The notes under the pieces: model-generated | What the model was told of the DNA's origin: nothing | Database searches by the model: none | What the model saw: only the letters and a program-made list of their open reading frames with translations | In this document: piece after piece, positions 24,201 through 37,439 of the stretch | Layout of the letters: each line of letters begins with the position of its first letter | How positions within the stretch are numbered: position 1 is the stretch's first letter | Position numbers and translations under genes: made by a program | DNA from: Lampris incognitus | Taxonomy: Eukaryota; Chordata; Actinopteri; Lampriformes; Lampridae | Direction: 5' to 3' | NCBI RefSeq assembly: GCF_029633865.1 | Contig: NC_079212.1 | Span: 148,714,541 to 148,778,540 of the forward strand | Length of the DNA stretch: 64,000 nucleotides

Positions 24201-27200
24201 CTTGTCTAACATGTTAGTAGGGTGTGGAGACGGCATGTCTAACATGTTAGTAGTGTGTGAAGACAGCTTGTCTAACATGTTAGTAGTGTGTGGAGACGGC
24301 ATGTCTAACACGTTAGTAGTGTGTCGAGACAGCATGTTATCATGTTAGTGGTGTGTGGAGACGGCATGTCTAAGATGTTAATAGTGTGTGGAGACAGCAT
24401 GTCTAACATGTTAACAGTGTGCAGAGACAGCATGTTGTTTAACATGTTAGTAGTGTGTGGAGACAGCATGTTATCATGTTAGTAGTGTGTGGAGACAGCT
24501 TGTCTAACGTGTTAGTAGTGTGTGGAGACAGCTTGTCCAACATGTTAGTAGTGTGTGGAGACAGCATGTCTAACATGTTAGTAGTACGTGGAGACAGCTT
24601 GTTTAACATGTTAGTAGTGTGTGGAGACAGCATGTTGTTTAACATGTTCTTGTCTAACATGCTAACAGTGTGTGGAGACAACTTGTCTAACATGTTAGTA
24701 GTGTGTGGAGACAGCATGTCTAACATGTTAGTAGTGTGTGGAGACAGCATGTCTAACATGTTAGTAGTGTGTCGAGACAGCATGTTATCATGTTAGTGGT
24801 GTGTGGAGACGGCATGTCTAAGATGTTAATAGTGTGTGGAGACAGCATGTCTAACATGTTAACAGTGTGCAGAGACAGCATGTTGTTTAACATGTTAGTA
24901 GTGTGTGGAGACAGCATGTTGTTTAACATGTTAGTAGTGTGTGGAGACAGCATGTCTAACATGTTAGTAGTGTGTGGAGACAGCATGTCTAACATGTTAG
25001 TAGTGTGTGGAGACAGCTTGTCTAACATGTTAGTAGTGTGTGGAGACAGCTTGTCTAACATGTTAGTAGCGTGTGGAGACAGTGTGTCTAACATGTTAAC
25101 AGTGAGTGGAGACAGCATGTCTAACATGTTAGTAGTGTGTGGAGACAGCATGTTGTTTAACATGTTAGTAGTGTGTGGAGACAGCATGTTGTTTAACATG
25201 TTAGTAGTGTGTGGAGACAGCATGTTGTTTAACATGTTAGTAGTGTGTGGAGACAGCATGTTGTTTAACATGTTAGTAGTGTGTGGAGACAGCATGTCTA
25301 ACATGTTAGTAGTGTGTGGAGACAGCATGTCTAACATGTTAGTAGTGTGTGGAGACAGCTTGTCCAACATGTTAGTAGTGTGTGGAGACAGCTTGTCTAA
25401 CATGTTAGTAGTGTGTGGAGACAGCATGTTACCATGTTAGTAGTGTGTGGAGACAGCTTGTCTAACGTGTTAGTAGTGTGTGGAGACAGCTTGTCTAACA
25501 TGTTAGTAGTGTGTGGAGACAGCTTGTCCAACATGTTAGTAGTGTGTGGAGACAGCATGTTGTTTAACATGTTCTTGTCTAACATGCTAACAGTGTGTGG
25601 AGACAACTTGTCTAACATGTTAGTAGTGTGTGGAGACAGCATGTCTAACATGTTAGTAGTGTGTGGAGACAGCATGTCTAACATGTTAGTAGTGTGTCGA
25701 GACAGCATGTTATCATGTTAGTGGTGTGTGGAGACGGCATGTCTAAGATGTTAATAGTGTGTGGAGACAGCATGTCTAACATGTTAACAGTGTGCAGAGA
25801 CAGCATGTTGTTTAACATGTTAGTAGTGTGTGGAGACAGCATGTTGTTTAACATGTTAGTAGTGTGTGGAGACAGCATGTCTAACATGTTAGTAGTGTGT
25901 GGAGACAGCATGTCTAACATGTTAGTAGTGTGTGGAGACAGCTTGTCTAACATGTTAGTAGTGTGTGGAGACAGCTTGTCTAACATGTTAGTAGCGTGTG
26001 GAGACAGTGTGTCTAACATGTTAACAGTGAGTGGAGACAGCATGTCTAACATGTTAGTAGTGTGTGGAGACAGCATGTTGTTTAACATGTTAGTAGTGTG
26101 TGGAGACAGCATGTTGTTTAACATGTTAGTAGTGTGTGGAGACAGCATGTTGTTTAACATGTTAGTAGTGTGCGGAGACAGCTTGTCCAACATGTTAGTA
26201 GTGTGTGGAGACAGCTTGTCTAACATGTTTGTAGTGTGTGGAGACAGCTTGTCTAACATGTTAGTAGTGTGTGGAGACAGCTTGTCCAACATGTTAGTAG
26301 TGTGTGGAGACAGCTTGTCTAACATGTTAGTAGTGTGTGGAGACAGCATGTTACCATGTTAGTAGTGTGTGGAGACAGCTTGTCTAACGTGTTAGTAGTG
26401 TGTGGAGACAGCTTGTCTAACATGTTAGTAGTGTGTGGAGACAGCTTGTCCAACATGTTAGTAGTGTGTGGAGACAGCATGTTGTTTAACATGTTCTTGT
26501 CTAACATGCTAACAGTGTGTGGAGACAACTTGTCTAACATGTTAGTAGTGTGTGGAGACAGCATGTCTAACATGTTAGTAGTGTGTGGAGACAGCATGTC
26601 TAACGTGTTAGTAGTGTGTGGAGATAGCATGTCTAACATGTTAGTAGTATGTGGAGACAGCATGTTGTTTAACATGTTAGTAGTATGAGGAGACAGCATG
26701 TCTAACATGTTAGTAGTGTGTGGAGACAGCATGTCTAACATGTTAGTAGTATGGGGAGACAGCTTGTCTAACGTGTTAGTAGTGTGTGGAGATAGCATGT
26801 CTAACATGTTAGTAGTGTGTGGAGACAGGATGTCTAACATGTTAACAGTGTGTGGAGACAGCATGTCTAACATGTTAGTAGTGTGCAGAGACAGCATGTT
26901 GTTTAACATGTTAGTAGTGTGTGGAGACAGCATGTTGTTTAACATGTTAGTAGCGTGTGGAGACAGCATGTCTAACATGTTAGTAGGGTGTGGAGACAGC
27001 ATGTCTAACATGTTAGTAGTATGGGGAGACAGCTTGTCTAACGTGTTAGTAGTGTGTGGAGATAGCATGTCTAACATGTTAGTAGTGTGTGGAGACAGGA
27101 TGTCTAACATGTTAACAGTGTGTGGAGACAGCATGTCTAACATGTTAGTAGTGTGTGGAGACAGCATGTTGTTTAACATGTTAGTAGTGTGTGGAGACAG

Positions 27201-27744
27201 CTTGTCTAACATGTTAGTAGTGTGTGGAGACAGCATGTTGTTTAACATGTTAGTAGTGTGTGGAGACAGAATGTCTAACATGTTAGTAGTGTGTGGAGAC
27301 AGCTTGTCTAACATGTTAGTAGTGTGTGGAGACAGGATGTCTAACATGTTAGTAGTGTGTGGAGACAGCATGTCTAACATGTTAGTAGTGTGTGGAGACA
27401 GGATGTCTAACATGTTAGTAGTGTGTGGAGACAGGATGTCTAACATGTTAGTAGTGTGTGGAGACAGCATGTCTAACATGTTAGTAGTGTGTGGAGACAG
27501 CATGTTGTTTAACATGTTAGTAGTGTGTGGAGACAGCATGTTGTTTAACATGTTAGTAGTGTGTGAAGACAGAATGTCTAACATGTTAGTAGTGTGTGGC
27601 GACAGCTTGTCTAACATGTTAGTAGTGTGTGGAGACAGCATGTTATCATGTTAGTAGTGTGTGGAGACAGGATGTTTAACATGTTAGTAGTGTGTGGAGA
27701 CAGCTTGTCTAACATGTTAGTAGTGTGTGGAGACAGCATGTTGT
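21263..27744. repeat. Higher-order copy 1 (6,482 bp) of the 33-bp array
   Basis: Variant order here repeats almost base for base in 27745-34226. Inside it a 2,848-bp block (also present at 19816-22663) recurs at 22664, followed by shortened blocks at 25397 and a long one at 26319. Confidence 0.9.
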
Positions 27745-30700
27745 TTAACATGTTAGTAGTGTGTGGAGACAGCATGTTATGTTAGTAGTGTGTGGAGACA
27801 GCATGTCTAACATGTTAGTAGTGTGTGGAGACAGCTTGTCTAACATGTTAGTAGGGTGTGGAGACGGCATGTCTAACATGTTAGTAGTGTGTGAAGACAG
27901 CTTGTCTAACATGTTAGTAGTGTGTGGAGACGGCATGTCTAACACGTTAGTAGTGTGTCGAGACAGCATGTTATCATGTTAGTGGTGTGTGGAGACGGCA
28001 TGTCTAAGATGTTAATAGTGTGTGGAGACAGCATGTCTAACATGTTAACAGTGTGCAGAGACAGCATGTTGTTTAACATGTTAGTAGTGTGTGGAGACAG
28101 CATGTTATCATGTTAGTAGTGTGTGGAGACAGCTTGTCTAACGTGTTAGTAGTGTGTGGAGACAGCTTGTCTAACATGTTAGTAGTGTGTGGAGACAGCT
28201 TGTCCAACATGTTAGTAGTGTGTGGAGACAGCATGTCTAACATGTTAGTAGTACGTGGAGACAGCTTGTTTAACATGTTAGTAGTGTGTGGAGACAGCAT
28301 GTTGTTTAACATGTTCTTGTCTAACATGCTAACAGTGTGTGGAGACAACTTGTCTAACATGTTAGTAGTGTGTGGAGACAGCATGTCTAACATGTTAGTA
28401 GTGTGTGGAGACAGCATGTCTAACATGTTAGTAGTGTGTCGAGACAGCATGTTATCATGTTAGTGGTGTGTGGAGACGGCATGTCTAAGATGTTAATAGT
28501 GTGTGGAGACAGCATGTCTAACATGTTAACAGTGTGCAGAGACAGCATGTTGTTTAACATGTTAGTAGTGTGTGGAGACAGCATGTTGTTTAACATGTTA
28601 GTAGTGTGTGGAGACAGCATGTCTAACATGTTAGTAGTGTGTGGAGACAGCATGTCTAACATGTTAGTAGTGTGTGGAGACAGCTTGTCTAACATGTTAG
28701 TAGTGTGTGGAGACAGCTTGTCTAACATGTTAGTAGCGTGTGGAGACAGTGTGTCTAACATGTTAACAGTGAGTGGAGACAGCATGTCTAACATGTTAGT
28801 AGTGTGTGGAGACAGCATGTTGTTTAACATGTTAGTAGTGTGTGGAGACAGCATGTTGTTTAACATGTTAGTAGTGTGTGGAGACAGCATGTTGTTTAAC
28901 ATGTTAGTAGTGTGTGGAGACAGCATGTTGTTTAACATGTTAGTAGTGTGTGGAGACAGCATGTCTAACATGTTAGTAGTGTGTGGAGACAGCATGTCTA
29001 ACATGTTAGTAGTGTGTGGAGACAGCTTGTCCAACATGTTAGTAGTGTGTGGAGACAGCTTGTCTAACATGTTAGTAGTGTGTGGAGACAGCATGTTATC
29101 ATGTTAGTAGTGTGTGGAGACAGCATGTTATCATGTTAGTAGTGTGTGGAGACAGCATGTTATCATGTTAGTAGTGTGTGGAGACAGCATGTTATCATGT
29201 TAGTAGTGAGTGGAGACAGCATGTCTAACATGTTAGTAGTGTGTGGAGACAGCATGTTGTTTAACATGTTAGTAGTGTGTGGAGACAGCTTGTCTAACAT
29301 GTTAGTAGTGTGTGGAGACAGCATGTCTAACATGTTAGTAGTGTGTGGAGACAGCATGTCTAACATGTTAGTAGTGTGTGGAGACAGCATGTCTAACATG
29401 TTAGTAGTGTGTGGAGACAGCTTGTCTAACATGTTAGTAGTGAGTGGAGACAGCATGTCTAACATGTTAGTAGTGTGGAGACAGCATGTTGTTTAACATG
29501 TTAGTAGTGTGTGGAGACAGCTTGTCTAACATGTTAGTGGTGTGTGGAGACAGCATGTCTAACATGTTAGTAGTGTGTGGAGACAGCATGTTGTTTAACA
29601 TGTTAGTAGTGTGTGGAGACAGCATGTCTAACATGTTAGTAGTGTGTGGAGACAGCTTGTCTAACATGTTAGTAGTGTGTGGAGACAGCTTGTCTAACAT
29701 GTTAGTAGTGTGTGGAGACAGCATGTTGTTTAACATGTTAGTAGTGTGTGGAGACAGCATGTCTAACATGTTAGTAGTGTGTGGAGACAGCTTGTCTAAC
29801 ATGTTAGTAGTGTGTGGAGACAGCCTGTCTATCATGTTAGTAGTGTGTGGAGACAGCATGTTGTTTAACATGTTAGTAGTGCGTGGAGACAGCTTGTCTA
29901 ACATGTTAGTAGTGTGTGGAGACAGTGTGTCTAACATGTTAGTAGTGTGTGGAGACAGCTTGTCTAACATGTTAGTAGTGTGTGGAGACAGGATGTCTAA
30001 CATGTTAGTAGTGTGTGGAGACAGAATGTCTAACATGTTAGTAGTGTGTGGAGACAGCATGTCTAACATGTTAGTAGTGTGTGGAGACAGCTTGTCTAAC
30101 ATGTTAGTAGTGTGTGGAGACAGGATGTCTAACATGTTAACAGTGTGTGGAGACGGCTTGTTTATCATGTTAGTAGTGTGTGGAGACAGCTTGTCTAACA
30201 TGTTAGTAGTGTGTGGAGACAGGATGTCTAACATGTTAACAGTGTGTGGAGACAGCATGTCTAACATGTTAGTAGTGTGTGGAGACAGGATGTCAAACAT
30301 GTTAACAGTGTGTGGAGACAGCATGTTTAACATGTTAGTAGTGTGTGGAGACAGCTTGTCTAACATGTTAGTAGTGTGTGGAGACAGGATGTCTAACATG
30401 TTAACAGTGTGTGGAGACAGCATGTTTAACATGTTAGTAGTGTGTGGAGACAGCTTGTCTAACATGTTAGTAGTGTGTGGAGACAGCATGTTGTTTAACA
30501 TGTTAGTAGTGTGTGGAGACAGCATGTTATGTTAGTAGTGTGTGGAGACAGCTTGTCTAACATGTTAGTAGTGTGTGGAGACAGCATGTTGTTTAACATG
30601 TTAGTAGTGTGTGGAGACAGCATGTTATGTTAGTAGTGTGTGGAGACAGCATGTCTAACATGTTAGTAGTGTGTGGAGACAGCTTGTCTAACATGTTAGT

Positions 30701-33700
30701 AGGGTGTGGAGACGGCATGTCTAACATGTTAGTAGTGTGTGAAGACAGCTTGTCTAACATGTTAGTAGTGTGTGGAGACGGCATGTCTAACACGTTAGTA
30801 GTGTGTCGAGACAGCATGTTATCATGTTAGTGGTGTGTGGAGACGGCATGTCTAAGATGTTAATAGTGTGTGGAGACAGCATGTCTAACATGTTAACAGT
30901 GTGCAGAGACAGCATGTTGTTTAACATGTTAGTAGTGTGTGGAGACAGCATGTTATCATGTTAGTAGTGTGTGGAGACAGCTTGTCTAACGTGTTAGTAG
31001 TGTGTGGAGACAGCTTGTCTAACATGTTAGTAGTGTGTGGAGACAGCTTGTCCAACATGTTAGTAGTGTGTGGAGACAGCATGTCTAACATGTTAGTAGT
31101 ACGTGGAGACAGCTTGTTTAACATGTTAGTAGTGTGTGGAGACAGCATGTTGTTTAACATGTTCTTGTCTAACATGCTAACAGTGTGTGGAGACAACTTG
31201 TCTAACATGTTAGTAGTGTGTGGAGACAGCATGTCTAACATGTTAGTAGTGTGTGGAGACAGCATGTCTAACATGTTAGTAGTGTGTCGAGACAGCATGT
31301 TATCATGTTAGTGGTGTGTGGAGACGGCATGTCTAAGATGTTAATAGTGTGTGGAGACAGCATGTCTAACATGTTAACAGTGTGCAGAGACAGCATGTTG
31401 TTTAACATGTTAGTAGTGTGTGGAGACAGCATGTTGTTTAACATGTTAGTAGTGTGTGGAGACAGCATGTCTAACATGTTAGTAGTGTGTGGAGACAGCA
31501 TGTCTAACATGTTAGTAGTGTGTGGAGACAGCTTGTCTAACATGTTAGTAGTGTGTGGAGACAGCTTGTCTAACATGTTAGTAGCGTGTGGAGACAGTGT
31601 GTCTAACATGTTAACAGTGAGTGGAGACAGCATGTCTAACATGTTAGTAGTGTGTGGAGACAGCATGTTGTTTAACATGTTAGTAGTGTGTGGAGACAGC
31701 ATGTTGTTTAACATGTTAGTAGTGTGTGGAGACAGCATGTTGTTTAACATGTTAGTAGTGTGTGGAGACAGCATGTTGTTTAACATGTTAGTAGTGTGTG
31801 GAGACAGCATGTCTAACATGTTAGTAGTGTGTGGAGACAGCATGTCTAACATGTTAGTAGTGTGTGGAGACAGCTTGTCCAACATGTTAGTAGTGTGTGG
31901 AGACAGCTTGTCTAACATGTTAGTAGTGTGTGGAGACAGCATGTTACCATGTTAGTAGTGTGTGGAGACAGCTTGTCTAACGTGTTAGTAGTGTGTGGAG
32001 ACAGCTTGTCTAACATGTTAGTAGTGTGTGGAGACAGCTTGTCCAACATGTTAGTAGTGTGTGGAGACAGCATGTTGTTTAACATGTTCTTGTCTAACAT
32101 GCTAACAGTGTGTGGAGACAACTTGTCTAACATGTTAGCAGTGTGTGGAGACAGCATGTCTAACATGTTAGTAGTGTGTGGAGACAGCATGTCTAACATG
32201 TTAGTAGTGTGTCGAGACAGCATGTTATCATGTTAGTGGTGTGTGGAGACGGCATGTCTAAGATGTTAATAGTGTGTGGAGACAGCATGTCTAACATGTT
32301 AACAGTGTGCAGAGACAGCATGTTGTTTAACATGTTAGTAGTGTGTGGAGACAGCATGTTGTTTAACATGTTAGTAGTGTGTGGAGACAGCATGTCTAAC
32401 ATGTTAGTAGTGTGTGGAGACAGCATGTCTAACATGTTAGTAGTGTGTGGAGACAGCTTGTCTAACATGTTAGTAGTGTGTGGAGACAGCTTGTCTAACA
32501 TGTTAGTAGCGTGTGGAGACAGTGTGTCTAACATGTTAACAGTGAGTGGAGACAGCATGTCTAACATGTTAGTAGTGTGTGGAGACAGCATGTTGTTTAA
32601 CATGTTAGTAGTGTGTGGAGACAGCATGTTGTTTAACATGTTAGTAGTGTGTGGAGACAGCATGTTGTTTAACATGTTAGTAGTGTGCGGAGACAGCTTG
32701 TCCAACATGTTAGTAGTGTGTGGAGACAGCTTGTCTAACATGTTTGTAGTGTGTGGAGACAGCTTGTCTAACATGTTAGTAGTGTGTGGAGACAGCTTGT
32801 CCAACATGTTAGTAGTGTGTGGAGACAGCTTGTCTAACATGTTAGTAGTGTGTGGAGACAGCATGTTACCATGTTAGTAGTGTGTGGAGACAGCTTGTCT
32901 AACGTGTTAGTAGTGTGTGGAGACAGCTTGTCTAACATGTTAGTAGTGTGTGGAGACAGCTTGTCCAACATGTTAGTAGTGTGTGGAGACAGCATGTTGT
33001 TTAACATGTTCTTGTCTAACATGCTAACAGTGTGTGGAGACAACTTGTCTAACATGTTAGTAGTGTGTGGAGACAGCATGTCTAACATGTTAGTAGTGTG
33101 TGGAGACAGCATGTCTAACGTGTTAGTAGTGTGTGGAGATAGCATGTCTAACATGTTAGTAGTATGTGGAGACAGCATGTTGTTTAACATGTTAGTAGTA
33201 TGAGGAGACAGCATGTCTAACATGTTAGTAGTGTGTGGAGACAGCATGTCTAACATGTTAGTAGTATGGGGAGACAGCTTGTCTAACGTGTTAGTAGTGT
33301 GTGGAGATAGCATGTCTAACATGTTAGTAGTGTGTGGAGACAGGATGTCTAACATGTTAACAGTGTGTGGAGACAGCATGTCTAACATGTTAGTAGTGTG
33401 CAGAGACAGCATGTTGTTTAACATGTTAGTAGTGTGTGGAGACAGCATGTTGTTTAACATGTTAGTAGCGTGTGGAGACAGCATGTCTAACATGTTAGTA
33501 GGGTGTGGAGACAGCATGTCTAACATGTTAGTAGTATGGGGAGACAGCTTGTCTAACGTGTTAGTAGTGTGTGGAGATAGCATGTCTAACATGTTAGTAG
33601 TGTGTGGAGACAGGATGTCTAACATGTTAACAGTGTGTGGAGACAGCATGTCTAACATGTTAGTAGTGTGTGGAGACAGCATGTTGTTTAACATGTTAGT

Positions 33701-34226
33701 AGTGTGTGGAGACAGCTTGTCTAACATGTTAGTAGTGTGTGGAGACAGCATGTTGTTTAACATGTTAGTAGTGTGTGGAGACAGAATGTCTAACATGTTA
33801 GTAGTGTGTGGAGACAGCTTGTCTAACATGTTAGTAGTGTGTGGAGACAGGATGTCTAACATGTTAGTAGTGTGTGGAGACAGCATGTCTAACATGTTAG
33901 TAGTGTGTGGAGACAGGATGTCTAACATGTTAGTAGTGTGTGGAGACAGGATGTCTAACATGTTAGTAGTGTGTGGAGACAGCATGTCTAACATGTTAGT
34001 AGTGTGTGGAGACAGCATGTTGTTTAACATGTTAGTAGTGTGTGGAGACAGCATGTTGTTTAACATGTTAGTAGTGTGTGAAGACAGAATGTCTAACATG
34101 TTAGTAGTGTGTGGCGACAGCTTGTCTAACATGTTAGTAGTGTGTGGAGACAGCATGTTATCATGTTAGTAGTGTGTGGAGACAGGATGTTTAACATGTT
34201 AGTAGTGTGTGGAGACAGCTTGTCTA
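27745..34226. repeat. Higher-order copy 2 of the 33-bp array
   Basis: Direct tandem duplicate of 21263-27744. Spot differences: A at 30283 against G at 23801, A at 30295 against T at 23813, and C at 32139 against T at 25624. One extra 33-bp unit near 31010 moves the offset from 6,482 to 6,515. The high identity implies a recent event or an assembly artefact. Confidence 0.9.
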
Positions 34227-35936
34227 ACATGTTAGTAGTGTGTGGAGACGCCTGTCTAACACGTTAGTAGTGTGTGGAGACAGCATGTTATCATGTTAGT
34301 AGTGTGTGGAGACGGCATGTCTAAGATGTTAATAGTGTGTGGAGACAGCATGTTGTTTAACATGTTAGTAGTGTGTGGAGACAGCATGTCTAACATGTTA
34401 GTAGTGTGTGGAGACAGCTTGTCTAACATGTTAGTAGTGTGTGGAGACAGCTTGTCTAACATGTTAGTAGCGTGTGGAGACAGTGTGTCTAACATGTTAG
34501 TAGTGTGTGGAGACAGCATGTCTAACATGTTAACAGTGTGTGGAGACAGCATGTCTAACATGTTAACAGTGTGTGGAGACAGCATGTCTAACATGTTAGT
34601 AGTATGTGGAGACAGCTTGTTTAACATGTTCTTGTCTAACATGCTAACAGTGTGTGGAGACAGCATGTCTAACATGTTAACAGTGTGTGGAGACAGCATG
34701 TTGTTTAACATGTTAGTAGTGTGTGGAGACAGCTTGTCTAACATGTTAGTAGTGTGTGGAGACAGGATGTCTAACATGTTAACAGTGTGTGGAGACAGCT
34801 TGTCTAACATGTTAGTAGTGTGTGGAGACAGCTTGTCTAACATGTTAGTAGTGTGTGGAGACAGCTTGTCCAACATGTTAGTAGTGTGTGGAGACAGCTT
34901 GTCTAACATGTTAGTAGTGTGTGGAGACAGCATGTTATCATGTTAGTAGTGTGTGGAGACAGCTTGTCCAACATGTTAGTAGTGTGTGGAGACAGCATGT
35001 CTAACATGTTAGTAGTGTGTGGAGACAGCTTGTTTATCATGTTAGTAGTGTGTGGAGACAGCTTGTTTAACATGTTCTTGTCTAACATGCTAACAGTGTG
35101 TGGAGACAACTTGTCTAACATGTTAGTAGTGTGTGGAGACAGCATGTCTAACATGTTATTAGTGTGTGGAGACAGCTTGTCTAACATGTTAGTAGTGTGT
35201 GGAGACAGCATGTTGTTTAACATGTTAGTAGTGTGTGGAGACAGCATGTTATCATGTTAGCAGTGTGTGGAGACAGCTTGTCTAACATGTTAGTAGTGTG
35301 TGGAGACAGCTTGTCTAACATGTTAGTAGTGTGTGGAGACAGCTTGTCCAACATGTTAGTAGTGTGTGGAGACAGCTTGTCTAAAATGTTAGTAGTGTGT
35401 GGAGACAGCATGTTATCATGTTAGTAGTGTGTGGAGACAGCTTGTCCAACATGTTAGTAGTGTGTGGAGACAGCATGTCTAACCTGTTAGTAGTGTGTGG
35501 AGACAGCTTGTTTATCATGTTAGTAGTGTGTGGAGACAGCTTGTTTAACATGTTCTTGTCTAACATGCTAACAGTGTGTGGAGACAACTTGTCTAACATG
35601 TTAGTAGTGTGTGGAGACAGCATGTCTAACATGTTATTAGTATGTGGAGACAGCTTGTCTAACATGTTAGTAGTGTGTGGAGACAGCATGTTGTTTAACA
35701 TGTTAGTAGTGTGTGGAGACAGCATGTTATCATGTTAGCAGTGTGTGGAGACAGCTTGTCTAACATGTTAGTAGTGTGGGGAGACAGCTTGTCTAACATG
35801 TTAGTAGCGTGTGGAGACAGCATGTCTAACATGTTAGTAGTGTGTGGAGACAGCATGTCTAACATGATAATAGTGTGTGGAGACAGCTTGTCTAACATGT
35901 TAGTAGTACCTTACTGTGTGTACTAGAGAGACTGAC

Positions 35937-36056
35937 CTACAAGCCTGAAGAACTGGTCAAACAGTCCCACGTTGACCGACTGCAGGTCACACAGCCTGAT
36001 GGACACACAGCAACATGGACACACCTCCGACTCCACAGGCTCTGATATGTCACACA
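35937..36056 (-). CDS. nisch: nisch exon (SVNVGLFDQ segment)
   Basis: Encodes CVSIRLCDLQSVNVGLFDQ then FFRLVG; LQSVNVGLFDQ is a signature nischarin stretch. The acceptor is TGTGTGTTAG|TG, with a TG repeat standing in for a pyrimidine tract; a nearer AG would create a stop at the junction. The donor is GTAG|GTCAGT, chosen because the Gly it splits is restored by GT in the next exon and matches the conserved RL-x-G. Confidence 0.9.
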   Translation of the reverse strand, partial: CVTYQSLWSRRCVHVAVCPSGCVTCSRSTWDCLTSSSGL

Positions 36057-36197
36057 CTAACACACACACACACAAACACACACACAGAGTCAGTGTAAAA
36101 TGACTATCCACTACTGGACATGAGTGCTTCCTTGTGTATGAAGATGCTGATAAATCTTTATTATTCTGCCAGTCACATGGCAGGATGTGTTCCTTAC

Positions 36198-36348
36198 AGG
36201 TGTGATGGCTGAGAGAGGAGGCGGAGTCTTCCAACAGGAAGTAGATGGCATTAGTGGAGAGCAGCAGACAGGAAGTGAGCTCAACCTCTGGAGATTTATA
36301 GAGAACCACAGACAGCCACATAACCTGTCTTACCTCCTCGCCCTCAGA
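36198..36348 (-). CDS. nisch: nisch exon (LMW-like / LLSTNAIYF segment)
   Basis: Acceptor TGTTATCAG|TCT in phase 0; donor CACACCT|GTAAGG leaves one base. It encodes VRQVMWLSVVLYKSPEVELT and then SCLLLSTNAIYFLLED, aligning with the nischarin block just before the SVNVGLFDQ exon. Confidence 0.9.
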
Positions 36349-36363
36349 CTGATAACACACACA

Positions 36364-36366
36364 GGC

Positions 36367-36417
<51 letters not shown>

Positions 36418-36500
36418 GCCAGAGAGACAGATAAACAGCCAGAGAGACAGACAGACAGACAATAGATAGACAGACACGGAGACAGACAGACAGATAGACA
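36364..36500. repeat. (CAGA)n microsatellite
   Basis: A pure CAGA run (36364-36415), then interrupted CAGA/TAGA copies. It starts 16 bp from the exon at 36198-36348, on the acceptor side. Confidence 0.95.
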
Positions 36501-36854
36501 CACAGATTTAAGGTTAGCATTTACTATCTTTACCATGGTTGTGTTACTCAGCAGGACATTCAATATTCAAGTTAAACAGATAATTACTATTCATACCTGT
36601 GACACAAATGATTCAGAATACTTGTGTTTGGTACAGGGTTATTTGTGAATTTGTCCCATATGATGTAGATTATATTCAACAGCACATCATAATGACAAGG
36701 AAGCCAACTAGAGATATAGAAAATACCCTATTATTCAGTAAATACCACTCATCATAGTTCAATTACATCTGTTAACTCCTTTAACACTTGGTTATTTATG
36801 TGTAATGAATGGCCTGTACTTTAAATTGTTATCATACATGTATTTGTGAGTACA

Positions 36855-36858
<4 letters not shown>

Positions 36859-36889
<31 letters not shown>
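36859..36889. repeat. (GT)n microsatellite
   Basis: A TG run of about 31 bp, 12 bp inside the intron from the exon at 36902-37043. Confidence 0.95.
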
Positions 36890-36890
<1 letters not shown>

Positions 36891-36901
36891 CATGTCTCTA
36901 C

Positions 36902-37043
36902 CTGTGCGATGTGTTGCTGGAAGTAGACTGCCAGCTCCTCCCCTCTCAGCCCAGCCAGGACCTTCAGTGCCGGGGAGAGACCGGGTGAGAGGTGGGGGGA
37001 TGGCTGGTTCTCCTCCGCCAGCCTCTGGAGCAGAGGGGACTTC
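36902..37043 (-). CDS. nisch: nisch exon (LAGLRGEELAVYF segment)
   Basis: Acceptor CCTCCTCCACAG|G adds one base to a split codon; donor ATCGCACAG|GTAGAG is in phase 0. It encodes SPLLQRLAEENQPSPHLSPG and LKVLAGLRGEELAVYFQQHI, which aligns with the nischarin LRG segment upstream of the LMW block. The phase does not fit directly onto the exon at 51183-51352, which led me to the exon at 50543-50636. Confidence 0.85.
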
Positions 37044-37439
37044 CTGTGGAGGAGGTGGTGAGAATGGAATATGAGGTCAATTTGTTTTCATGGAGAGGTT
37101 CAGTACATCCATTATTATCCTTCATACCACGGTCATGGAGAATGGCTGGAGGGTGTGGGTAGTTCAGACGTAGTTCAGCTAAAGTTTAATTACTGTTCTA
37201 AATTCATACATGGTAACCATAGCAACATGCTGAATAACTGGCAAGCCTAGTAAAAATTCAAAGCTTTAGCTTAGTGGCAAACTTTTGCTTCACAACTTTT
37301 TAATTCTGAATCCAAAATGTTCAACAATGTTCAATTTTGATTTAAATTCTTTGGTAAGTGACCATGGTATAAACAAGTTGAATGTTCACCTTGGAGTAAT
37401 CCCTTATTTATCTAAAAATAATTTGTACATTAATTATTT
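37044..37439. other. Intron sequence without a recognised feature
   Basis: AT-rich single-copy-looking DNA between the nisch exon and the first LINE. No open frame or repeat stands out. Confidence 0.5.

Larger units (their letters stand above)
19616..35908. repeat. 16.3 kb array of a 33-bp unit with higher-order structure
   Basis: Roughly 490 tandem units. The 33-bp core joins GTGTGGAGACAGCATGT to CTAACATGTTAG, a perfect 12-bp palindrome, then TAGT. Recurrent variants are AGCTTGTCT, AGGATGTCT, AGAATGTCT, CATGTTAACAGT, a 36-bp form (GCATGTTGTTTAAC) and a 32-bp form (GCATGTTATCATG). Blocks of variants repeat in order, giving 2,848-bp and 6,482-bp higher-order repeats. Both 33 and 36 are multiples of three, so both strands stay open until a 32-bp unit shifts frame. 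The array fills the intron between nisch exons 35937-36056 and 18225-18386 and begins 27 bp inside the donor side. Confidence 0.97.

Noticed and set aside
19816..34933. Many open frames of 100-440 residues on both strands with an 11-residue repeat
   Set aside because: They are by-products of a 33-bp unit without stops. They end where 32-bp units shift the frame and they lie inside a nisch intron.
19616..35908. CRISPR array
   Set aside because: Units are directly contiguous with no unique spacers, and the context is a vertebrate intron.
19616..35908. Arrays of p53 or steroid receptor sites
   Set aside because: CATG-centred words resemble half-sites, but flanking bases and spacing miss the consensus. 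A motif scan or binding data would be needed.
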